Below are positions 7,224-13,834 of a DNA stretch of 31,474 bases, piece after piece. The position numbers were made by a program, and so were the translations under genes. The notes below the pieces were generated by a model. The model ran no database searches. It saw nothing but the letters and a program-made list of their open reading frames with translations, and was not told the DNA's origin. Each line of letters opens with the position of its first letter. Position 1 is the first letter of the stretch. Origin of the DNA: Puniceicoccaceae bacterium (GTDB lineage Bacteria > Verrucomicrobiota > Verrucomicrobiia > Opitutales > Coraliomargaritaceae); assembly GCA_003566795.1 (NCBI GenBank), contig PXBU01000145.1, positions 1 to 31,474 on the forward strand. The letters run 5' to 3'.

Positions 7224-9965
7224 ATGAAAAACAAAATGAAATTGAGTGTGCTGTTAGTTGCGTTGGTGGGAAGTTTGCTTGTTGGCCTCGCGCATCCAGC
7301 GTCAGCAGCCACCGCGGGTTCTTGGAATACGCAAGTGATTGACCCCAACGCGTTGGGGTCAGTGTATATCACGACTCAGGCAAATGTCCGTAGATCTCCA
7401 AGTAGTCCTGACGACTCCCGGATCGCCCGCTACCGCGTGAACTTTGCCAGGGCGGGCACCTATGACCTCTACGCCCGTCTGATGTATTCGACAGGAGCAA
7501 ACCAGGCTAATATGTTCTTCAGTACCAACCTCGGGTCGGAGGACAACTGGGTCGGGGTGAATACGCGCAACCTCAGTGACGAAAAATTCGTGTGGGTGAA
7601 TTTAACGGAAAGGGATAACCAGTTTGACGTCAGATCCCCCGGAACGCAGCAATTCAGCATTGCCTCCGGCCGCCGCGGGATGCGAATCGATGCCTTTGCG
7701 TTTGCCCCCTCGGGCGGCTCTTTCACCGACGCGCAACTGGACGGTGCCGTGGCCGGCAACGGGCAAACATCCGGTCTGATCGGCTTCCAGGCGGAGTATG
7801 CCGCTGCCTTCGGCAGCGACACGATCTCGGATGAGGGCCTCAAACTAAAAGAAAATTTAACGGGCCACTTGCTGGAATTACGGGCGCAGCTTTTGAGGCA
7901 CATCCCTGAAATTGACCAGGCCAGGGTCGCAGCGTGGCAGGCATCGATCAAGGCGGAGGAGGAGTTTGCGAAGAAGGCGGCTTCTACTGCCGCTGCGGTT
8001 GCTCGAATGAAGAGCGCCGAGGGGAGGTTGAGGAGCCTGGAAGAAACTCTCAAACTCGGCCCCAGAACACTTGAGGATGCGCAGGATGCAGTGACCCAGG
8101 CACGTGCAAGAGGAGAAGACGATCCGGAACTTGAGAGTGCAGTTCGAAACGCGGAAAGGTTGCTCTCCCTCCGCGAGCGGGACGTGAGAGGGATTGAGCG
8201 TAATATCGAACGCGCCAAAAAAGATCTCGAGGAGTCGAAAACCAAACTTCCCAGTGCCATCAGGGAGGCGGATGCCGCGCGGCAGGCCCATCAAAGGGCG
8301 ATGGCTGCCACATGGGCAGCGATGGATGCACTGGGCACGCGTGAGCTGGTGCAGAGCAATCGCCTGGACCGCATGTTGGCGGAGTACACTATCATCAGCC
8401 GGGCAAGCCCCCGCAGACTGGCAAAATTCTTTGAGCAGAGCCCCGAACACCCGCAACTGATCCAGCAGCTTTTTGCAGATACGGATCTGATGGTAAATAT
8501 GCTGGTGGCGGACGGCCCTAACGGGGAAAATTACGGCGAGGCGATGAAGATTTACAACGCTATCCAGCAAGCCAGCCCGAGGGCAAACGAGGGGGTATTT
8601 CAGCGCTTGGCATTGGCGGTGAGTCTTGGGCACGCATTGCCGATCACACGACGGGATCACGCCCGTTCAACCGGCAGCGTGAGCGACGATGAACCCGAAG
8701 ATGAAGAGGATGCATCCGAAAACACCGCTTTCGGCAGTCGTGACGCATCCAAGTACATTGACCCGGTGCAGCGATATCTGAATTATGAGAAGTGGTATTT
8801 GGCCGGCGAGCTCGATGCAGGCTTCAAGGATTTGTGCGCATGGAGCCTCGTGATGGTCGTGGATGGCAGGGATTGCGACGAAGCCGTCGCCTGGGGGCGC
8901 GAAATGCTCAAGATTCTGCGGCCGGATACCATCCCTACCGATGGAAATACCTCCCGCTACATTGATTTTCTCGACCATGAAATTGCCTACTCAGCCAATC
9001 TGGTAAGCGAAGATCGCCCTGAGTTGATGTTGATGCAGAACATCCTGGCCAACGGCGGGATATGTGGACGGCGCGCGTTCTTCGGACGTTTTCTGCTGAG
9101 GTCGTTCGGTGTGCCCACCACGGCACGCAGCGAACCCGGACACGCAACGCTGGCGCACTGGCATCCTGAAGGATGGTCAGTCAAGCTCGGTGGCAATTGG
9201 GGCCCTGGTAACCGCGGCAGATACGCGAGAATGAACCGGAGAAGGTCGAGCCCCTACGGCGTGGACCTTAACTTCCTGGCGAGCACGCAAGCACGCCAGG
9301 ACGTGGCCTCATTCGTCAATGTCAAACGCGCCCAATGGATTAGTGCGTTGGTCGGTGAGGATCGGCAGGCGGGCTTTTACACAACATCTGGCGAAACCAG
9401 CTTTGAGGACCTGGGCTTCTGGAATGCACTGGCATTGCATGAGCAGCGGCGCATCATCGCCGACTTGGATGCGAAGCGAGTATCCACTCCGTCCCCCGCA
9501 TTCACCCCAACCCAAGCGCCAGTGGCGACGGGTCGGATCACGGTGGACAGTAGGGGCATCATTACCATTCCTTCAGCCGCCACCAGCTATCCCACCGAGA
9601 GTACGGCCAGGATCTTCAGGCATCGCCAACCGGACCTCATTCTTTTCATGAATGATCTGGCAGGCAATACCCGTCTGCATTCCTCGCGGGCGGCCGGCTC
9701 GAACGACAGGTTTACTTACACCTTCGATGCGCCCGTGGCAGGCAGATACCTGATGGTCGCCAGGGTTGCGACGCCCCGATGGGACCGCCAGCTGATCGCC
9801 TCTGCTAACGGAGGTGCGGCGGTGAAAATGCCGCTGCCCTATACGAAAGGGCTATGGGAGTTCAGCCGACCGGTTGAGATCGATCTACGGGCTGGTAGGA
9901 ACGAATTGACGTTCCACGGGTCGAGGATGACGATCGATCACTTCTCGCTGGCACCCATGCGTTGA
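7224..9965 (+). CDS. Large exported protein with transglutaminase-like core and terminal beta domains
   Basis: A 913-residue protein. Residues 1-28 are a clear signal peptide (cleavage after PASA). Residues 31-165 look like a carbohydrate-binding-type beta sandwich (ARYRVNFARAGTYDLYARL). Residues about 205-370 are a charged, Ala/Glu/Arg-rich coiled coil. Residues about 600-670 resemble the transglutaminase-like (papain-fold) core: GGICGRRAFFGRFLLRSFG with candidate nucleophile Cys614, then GHATLAHW with candidate His640, then a Trp/Gly strand with Asn658 near the usual third residue. The acidic third residue is not evident. Residues about 785-913 form another beta domain (YTFDAPVAGRYLMVARV). 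Members of this superfamily can be proteases, amide-forming enzymes or inactive. It follows the ubiquitin-like gene on the same strand, but a 395-bp gap argues for a separate transcript. Function not assigned. Confidence 0.72.
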   Translation: MKNKMKLSVLLVALVGSLLVGLAHPASAATAGSWNTQVIDPNALGSVYITTQANVRRSPSSPDDSRIARYRVNFARAGTYDLYARLMYSTGANQANMFFSTNLGSEDNWVGVNTRNLSDEKFVWVNLTERDNQFDVRSPGTQQFSIASGRRGMRIDAFAFAPSGGSFTDAQLDGAVAGNGQTSGLIGFQAEYAAAFGSDTISDEGLKLKENLTGHLLELRAQLLRHIPEIDQARVAAWQASIKAEEEFAKKAASTAAAVARMKSAEGRLRSLEETLKLGPRTLEDAQDAVTQARARGEDDPELESAVRNAERLLSLRERDVRGIERNIERAKKDLEESKTKLPSAIREADAARQAHQRAMAATWAAMDALGTRELVQSNRLDRMLAEYTIISRASPRRLAKFFEQSPEHPQLIQQLFADTDLMVNMLVADGPNGENYGEAMKIYNAIQQASPRANEGVFQRLALAVSLGHALPITRRDHARSTGSVSDDEPEDEEDASENTAFGSRDASKYIDPVQRYLNYEKWYLAGELDAGFKDLCAWSLVMVVDGRDCDEAVAWGREMLKILRPDTIPTDGNTSRYIDFLDHEIAYSANLVSEDRPELMLMQNILANGGICGRRAFFGRFLLRSFGVPTTARSEPGHATLAHWHPEGWSVKLGGNWGPGNRGRYARMNRRRSSPYGVDLNFLASTQARQDVASFVNVKRAQWISALVGEDRQAGFYTTSGETSFEDLGFWNALALHEQRRIIADLDAKRVSTPSPAFTPTQAPVATGRITVDSRGIITIPSAATSYPTESTARIFRHRQPDLILFMNDLAGNTRLHSSRAAGSNDRFTYTFDAPVAGRYLMVARVATPRWDRQLIASANGGAAVKMPLPYTKGLWEFSRPVEIDLRAGRNELTFHGSRMTIDHFSLAPMR

Positions 9966-10027
9966 TCATACCCGCGGGGCGATGGGCTAACCTGTCAGAC
10001 TTATCCAGTTTACCTCAAATTGCAATC

Positions 10028-10104
10028 GTAGCCGATTACGCCTTCGCGTTTGGCCGTTTCACATCCTCTGCGAGGTGTGACCAAAGCCGAAGGGCTTCGG
10101 CTAC
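10028..10104. repeat. Second GTAG-headed palindromic element (inverted REP-like pair)
   Basis: Two related half-elements face each other. The left (plus) has GTAG at 10028-10031, then a hairpin with core acgc-cttc-gcgt (10038-10049) flanked by gcc/ggc. The right (minus) has CTAC at 10101-10104, the complement of GTAG, and a perfect 6-bp stem gccgaa/ttcggc (10086-10091 with 10096-10101). Between them, cacatcctc (10060-10068) pairs with gaggtgtg (10072-10079) with one bulge. It sits between two convergent genes and could also act as a bidirectional terminator. The body differs from the element at 3966, but the GTAG head is shared. Confidence 0.65.
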
Positions 10105-10128
10105 ATGAAGAAACTTATTGATGGCATG

Positions 10129-10428
10129 CTAGAGTCTCGCTTCCAGTTCGCGCAGGTACTGCCAGCTGAATAGCCCTGTTTTGTGCCCATCGCTGAAGGA
10201 TGGCCGGATGGCGTAGTTGCCGACGTAGTCCCAGCCCAGGATGGTGACGTCGGGGAACTCCCTGGGTCCATCGCCGCCGTATTGATTACCGAGGATATCC
10301 TTCTCGCCGATATTTTGGGCGCTGGGGGAGTGTTTGCGCAGGAACGGTGCCTGGTAGTAGCTCTCGCTGCCGTCGTCCCAGACGATGGCCAGTTCGTTGC
10401 CGATGAGTTGAATGTCTGTGGGCTTCAT
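10129..10428 (-). CDS. DUF971 (GBBH-like N-terminal domain) protein
   Basis: A 99-residue protein opening with the family-like MKPTDIQLIGNELAIVWDDG, with SYYQAPFLRKHSP at about residues 24-36. The second half has ILGWDYVGNYAIRPSFSDGH and ends GLFSWQYLRELEARL, the usual end of DUF971. The same fold occurs at the N-terminus of gamma-butyrobetaine hydroxylase, where it may bind metal. Stand-alone members are widespread and have been linked loosely to Fe-S or cofactor metabolism, but no reaction is established. Its ATG overlaps the metF stop by 4 bp, so the pair is co-transcribed and probably translationally coupled. Confidence 0.88.
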   Translation of the reverse strand: MKPTDIQLIGNELAIVWDDGSESYYQAPFLRKHSPSAQNIGEKDILGNQYGGDGPREFPDVTILGWDYVGNYAIRPSFSDGHKTGLFSWQYLRELEARL

Positions 10429-11321
10429 GCTGCGTGGAAATATCCGTCTGCTCTGAGTTTTTCAAGCAATGCGGCAGCCGGTTTTGCCCGGTTGAGCAGG
10501 TAGAGATGGATTCCTGGTGCGCCGGAGGCGAGCAGCTCGGAGGCCTGGCGGTAATTCCATTCGACGCCGACTGCTTGGACCGCAGCCGGGTCATCGCCTG
10601 CCGCGAGTAATTGTGCATCGAGTGCCTCCGGGATCGTTGCGCCGCACATGGCGCAAAAGCGGTGCACTTGATCGCGCGAGACAATCGTCATCAGGCCCGG
10701 GAGCACAGGCACATCGATCCCCTTGGCGCGGCAACACTCGACGAAATCAAAGTAGAGCTGATTGTCGAAGAAGAGTTGGGTGGTGATAAAATGGGCACCG
10801 CTGTCGACTTTGCGCTTCAGATTCGCCAGGTCAGCTTCCATCGAGGGTGCTTCCGGGTGTTTTTCCGGGTAGCCGGCGACGCCGATTAAGCAGTCCGGGT
10901 ATTCCTGACGGATGAGTTCGACTAGTTCGTTGGCATAGGCAAGTCCCTCGGGGTGGGGCTTGAAGTCGCTCTGGCCCTTGGGTGGATCGCCCCGGAGTGC
11001 CATAATCCGCTGGAGACCCGCTGCGCGGAACTCAGCGATCACTTCTTTCAGGTCGGCCCGTGAATGGCCGACGCAGGTCAAATGCGGCATGACTTGGTAG
11101 GCAAATTCATCCACCAGTCGCCGGGCATAGCTCAGTGTGCGGCTGCGGGTGCTCCCGCCCGCGCCATAGGTGATGGAAGCGAAGTCGGGGCGGTAAGGCT
11201 GTAGCTCCGCTGCGGCAGTGATCAGCTGCTGTGCGGCACTCTCCGATTTGGGCGGAAAAAATTCGATCGAAAAGACGGGCTTTTGCGAGAGCGGGTGGTC
11301 GGTGTTCGAAGATGGGATCAT
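10425..11321 (-). CDS. metF: 5,10-methylenetetrahydrofolate reductase
   Basis: A 298-residue flavoprotein that reduces methylene-THF to methyl-THF, the methyl donor for methionine synthesis. It has the MetF TIM-barrel blocks in order: FSIEFFPPKSE (about residues 17-27), SITYGAGGSTRSRT (about 49-62), HLTCVGHSR (about 79-87), IMALRGDPPKG (about 104-114) and GAHFITTQLFFDN (about 172-184). The length matches the short bacterial type, with no C-terminal regulatory domain. It is divergent from the mraZ operon and followed by a DUF971 gene with a 4-bp overlap. No Shine-Dalgarno site is obvious before the ATG. I see no SAM or SAH riboswitch in the leader, only a short tandem repeat. Confidence 0.96.
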   Translation of the reverse strand: MIPSSNTDHPLSQKPVFSIEFFPPKSESAAQQLITAAAELQPYRPDFASITYGAGGSTRSRTLSYARRLVDEFAYQVMPHLTCVGHSRADLKEVIAEFRAAGLQRIMALRGDPPKGQSDFKPHPEGLAYANELVELIRQEYPDCLIGVAGYPEKHPEAPSMEADLANLKRKVDSGAHFITTQLFFDNQLYFDFVECCRAKGIDVPVLPGLMTIVSRDQVHRFCAMCGATIPEALDAQLLAAGDDPAAVQAVGVEWNYRQASELLASGAPGIHLYLLNRAKPAAALLEKLRADGYFHAA

Positions 11322-11339
11322 AAACGCATCAAATTATGA

Positions 11340-11355
11340 TGATATGTTGATATGT
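11340..11355. promoter_or_regulatory. Tandem 8-bp repeat, candidate metF operator
   Basis: TGATATGT occurs twice in immediate succession (11340-11347 and 11348-11355), 18-34 bp upstream of the metF start. On the metF strand it reads ACATATCA twice. A transcription-factor site over the metF promoter is plausible, and methionine-cycle regulators are obvious candidates. A chance repeat in AT-rich sequence cannot be excluded. Confidence 0.3.
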
Positions 11356-11488
11356 AAAGCTGGAAAATGAATGGGCGACGCCGTTGGTGCCGCGAGCCAA
11401 GATTTTCGCTGATTTTTAATAAACTCAATAACATGGGGTTGGGGGACTTTTAAACAGCTTATTCACAGTGAAATAGGAAAATTTTGTC

Positions 11489-11550
11489 TTGACGCGTGGA
11501 GCATATTGGGGCGATATGGGGCGAAATGGAGCAAATGGGATAAAATGGGT
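11489..11550 (+). promoter_or_regulatory. dcw operon promoter with six TGGNN MraZ boxes
   Basis: TGGNN boxes begin at 11497, 11507, 11517, 11527, 11536 and 11546. The spacing is 10, 10, 10, 9 and 10 bp, one helical turn each. MraZ is known to bind tandem TGGGN boxes with 5-bp spacers upstream of its own gene. A TTGACG (11489-11494) could be the -35, with a weak -10 near 11512-11518 inside the array. The last box overlaps the mraZ start codon. This fits autorepression of the whole operon. Confidence 0.75.
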
Positions 11551-12006
11551 GACGCTTATACAGGGATTTTTGTCGGAGTTTTTCGGCACAACGTGGACGA
11601 CAAGGGTCGTCTGACGATCCCTTCGCAGTGGCGTCCACCGGTGGATAGCGAGGCCAATGCCTTTCTCGCGCTGCCCAGTCTGGAGGGCTACGTGAACGTC
11701 TACCCACCCAAGATGATTGCCCAGTTGGAGGAGCGTATTTCTCAGATCAGCATGGGGGACACGGAGGGGCAGGCCGCGGTCGAGATGTTGATGAGTATGG
11801 CTCACAGCTTCAGCTGCGACAAGCAGGGGCGGATCAACCTGAATGCGGCACTGATCGCGCATGCGCGGATACAGAAGAGCACGGTCCTGTTGGGTAAGCT
11901 GTCTTCCTTTAGCATTTACAGCGACGAAATCTACGACGCGCTGCGCAGCAAGTCACCGGTCAGCCGTGAGACGCAGGCTGAGGTCTTTAAGCGATTCGGA
12001 CTTTAA
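11545..12006 (+). CDS. mraZ: Transcriptional regulator MraZ
   Basis: A 153-residue protein with two SpoVT/AbrB-type half-domains, each with the DxxxR signature: DDKGRLTIPSQWR near the N-terminus and DKQGRINLNAALI at about residues 93-105. MraZ forms a ring and binds tandem TGGGN boxes upstream of the dcw cluster. Six such boxes lie directly before this gene. I chose the ATG at 11545 because it puts the first domain at the usual place. A TTG at 11506 would add 13 residues translated from the operator array. The next ORF starts 13 bp downstream. It is the first gene of the dcw operon and likely its autoregulator. Confidence 0.94.
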   Translation: MGDAYTGIFVGVFRHNVDDKGRLTIPSQWRPPVDSEANAFLALPSLEGYVNVYPPKMIAQLEERISQISMGDTEGQAAVEMLMSMAHSFSCDKQGRINLNAALIAHARIQKSTVLLGKLSSFSIYSDEIYDALRSKSPVSRETQAEVFKRFGL

Positions 12007-12019
12007 CCCCAAGTCTATC

Positions 12020-12250
12020 ATGAACCCCATCTTCGAGAACATTGCCCGCGAAAACTTCCGCAGCTCCGGCTACATCCAGCATCCGACACGCGAGCGGCGT
12101 ATCCGGTGGAGCTTTTCCAAACCCCCGCAAATGTCTTTTCAAAACGCCGACCTGGTGCGCGATGCCCTGGTGCGGCGCGAACGTGCCCTGCAGCGCGAAA
12201 GCAACAAACCTTCCATTTTAAAAGCTATCATAAATGTTCTCCGTGGTTAG
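12020..12250 (+). CDS. Small hypothetical protein between mraZ and rsmH
   Basis: A 76-residue, basic, Arg-rich protein starting MNPIFENIARENFRSSGY and ending ILKAIINVLRG. It has no signal peptide, no clear membrane segment and no family I recognise. The start is the first ATG after mraZ (13-bp gap), and its 3' end overlaps rsmH by 17 bp. The tight packing in the operon argues that it is a real gene. Residues 48-70 look helical and charged (RDALVRRERALQRES). A role tied to MraZ or the division genes is only inferred from position. Confidence 0.6.
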   Translation: MNPIFENIARENFRSSGYIQHPTRERRIRWSFSKPPQMSFQNADLVRDALVRRERALQRESNKPSILKAIINVLRG

Positions 12251-13208
12251 TGACAGTGTGCAATCGTCCGCGCATGGCGGACACGTTCCGGTATTGCTGA
12301 AAGAAGCGTTGGAGCTGCTGCAGCCGCGTACTGGCAGCAAGCTACTGGATGGCACCTTTGGTGGCGGCGGTCACAGTCGGGCATTTCTCGCGGCAGCCGC
12401 CGGGGTAACGGTGGTGGCCTTGGATCGCGACCCGGAGGCAGTGCTCCGCTCGAAGTCGCTCCAGTCTGAGTTTGGCGCAGGTTTTCGCATCTATCACCTG
12501 AACTTTGGTGAGCTGGAGCACTTGGACGAGACGGACTTCCAGGGAGCCTTTTTTGATTTTGGGCTTTCCTCGTTCCAGTTGGATGTCGCGGAGCGCGGAT
12601 TTTCCTTTCGCGCCGACGCGCCGCTCGACATGCGGATGAATCCGGAGCAGGGCATGAGTGCCGCCGAATTTCTGGAGACTGCCGACGAAGCGAGTCTGGT
12701 GCGGGCTGTTCGCAACTATGGGGAAGAGCAAAGGTGGCGCCGCGTGGTCGAAGCCATTCTCAAAGCCCGTGGCACCGGGCAGTTGCAGCGCACCCAGGCA
12801 TTTGCCGCGTTGGTGGCTGAGGTGGTGGGGCCAACGCCGCGCGGGCGCAAGTCAGTCCACCCCGCGACACGCACTTTTCAGGGTATTCGGGTGGAGGTGA
12901 ATGATGAGTTGAGTGCGATCGAGCGCGGCTTACCGGCAGCCTTCGATCGCCTCTTACCCGGCGGCGTGCTGGCTGCCATCAGCTTCCACTCCCTCGAGGA
13001 CCGGATCGTTAAGCGCTTTTGCCGGAGAATGGCAGGTCGCCCCGAGCATGGTCGTGATAGCCGGACTCAAGATGAACGCGAAGTTCTGGCAGAGATGATC
13101 TCAACCCGCCCGATCATACCAGAGCCGGCCGAGGTGCTCGAAAATCCCCGCAGCCGCAGCGCCCGCATGCGCGCAATCCGCAAAAATCCCCAACCAACAA
13201 CACTATGA
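12234..13208 (+). CDS. rsmH: 16S rRNA (cytosine-1402-N4)-methyltransferase
   Basis: A 324-residue SAM-dependent methyltransferase (formerly MraW) that modifies C1402 in the ribosomal decoding centre. Family blocks are HVPVLLKEALELL (about residues 17-29), the SAM-binding LLDGTFGGGGHSRAFL (about 37-52), FDFGLSSFQLD, RGFSFRADAPLDMRMN and HPATRTFQGIRVEVNDEL. The C-terminal block is ISFHSLEDRIVKRF. Length is close to the usual 310-320. It overlaps the small ORF upstream by 17 bp, and its stop overlaps the ftsL-like start (ATGA). It occupies the standard position between mraZ and ftsL in the dcw cluster. Confidence 0.97.
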   Translation: MFSVVSDSVQSSAHGGHVPVLLKEALELLQPRTGSKLLDGTFGGGGHSRAFLAAAAGVTVVALDRDPEAVLRSKSLQSEFGAGFRIYHLNFGELEHLDETDFQGAFFDFGLSSFQLDVAERGFSFRADAPLDMRMNPEQGMSAAEFLETADEASLVRAVRNYGEEQRWRRVVEAILKARGTGQLQRTQAFAALVAEVVGPTPRGRKSVHPATRTFQGIRVEVNDELSAIERGLPAAFDRLLPGGVLAAISFHSLEDRIVKRFCRRMAGRPEHGRDSRTQDEREVLAEMISTRPIIPEPAEVLENPRSRSARMRAIRKNPQPTTL

Positions 13209-13579
13209 AAATCAGCTCCCAAACCCGCTCCCGCTGCATCGTCCTGATTGCGATGATGGCTGCCATCACGCTCGGAAGTGCCTTTGCAGTCGTTTGGACC
13301 AAGCAGCAAATCTCGCGCACGGCCCAAAACGCCAAGCAGATTGAAACTGATTTGGCCGAGATGGTCCGCAAAATCAGCTTTCTGGATCAGCGCATTGCCA
13401 CCTTGCACCAACCGGTCGTCCTCCAGAGCAAAGTGGCCGGTCGACTGCGCCCATCAATGGAAAATCAGATCGTCTGGGTGCGTGAGCGCGAACTGCCCAG
13501 CGGGCGTGCCTATGCCCTGGCTGAGCCGTTTGAAGTCACCATCGACCTCGCGATGCTCGATGCCCATTCCCCGCGTTGA
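13205..13579 (+). CDS. ftsL: FtsL-like cell division protein
   Basis: A 124-residue bitopic membrane protein. There is a short basic cytoplasmic N-terminus (MKISSQTRSRC), a membrane segment at about residues 11-31 (IVLIAMMAAITLGSAFAVVW), then a heptad-like periplasmic helix at about 32-70 (QNAKQIETDLAEMVRKISFL). This is the FtsL architecture; FtsL joins FtsB and FtsQ to activate FtsW/FtsI. Sequence conservation in FtsL is very low, so the call rests on position between rsmH and ftsI and on topology. Its start overlaps the rsmH stop by 4 bp. The C-terminal 50 residues extend past the coiled coil and have no clear match. Confidence 0.78.
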   Translation: MKISSQTRSRCIVLIAMMAAITLGSAFAVVWTKQQISRTAQNAKQIETDLAEMVRKISFLDQRIATLHQPVVLQSKVAGRLRPSMENQIVWVRERELPSGRAYALAEPFEVTIDLAMLDAHSPR

Positions 13580-13621
13580 AGATAAACAACGCTCAACGAA
13601 CAACAACAACAGCAAACGAAC

Positions 13622-13825
13622 ATGCACGTAACATCCGATTACTATCGCAGTCGCGTCCACCGGATCGCGGCAGGTAGTTCGGGCGCGCAGGGATCCAGCC
13701 ATGCGTCGGCCAGCCCCGATAACGGGGGCTCGCAGGCGCATGGCATTTGCCGACCGCTGCGCCCATCCAGCTACACGCTGCACCGTCTGGCGCTTCATTA
13801 TAAGAAAATTCATCGAATCATTTAA
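13622..13825 (+). CDS. Doubtful small ORF between ftsL and ftsI
   Basis: A 67-residue frame starting MHVTSDYYRSRVHRIAAG and ending HRLALHYKKIHRII. It fills most of the 255-bp gap between ftsL and ftsI, is basic, and is rich in Ser, His and Arg. There is no recognised domain, no signal peptide and no Shine-Dalgarno site. Its stop lies 9 bp before the ftsI start. The gap is unusually long for this operon, which gives some support to a gene, but amino-acid composition does not. Confidence 0.35.
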   Translation: MHVTSDYYRSRVHRIAAGSSGAQGSSHASASPDNGGSQAHGICRPLRPSSYTLHRLALHYKKIHRII

Positions 13826-13834
13826 GGGAATTGA

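Noticed and set aside
11322..11460. SAM or SAH riboswitch before metF
   Set aside because: No conserved riboswitch helices or core could be recognised and the leader is AT-rich without long stems.
11506..11544. MraZ starting at the upstream TTG
   Set aside because: The extra 13 residues are translated from the TGGNN operator array and precede the normal MraZ start.
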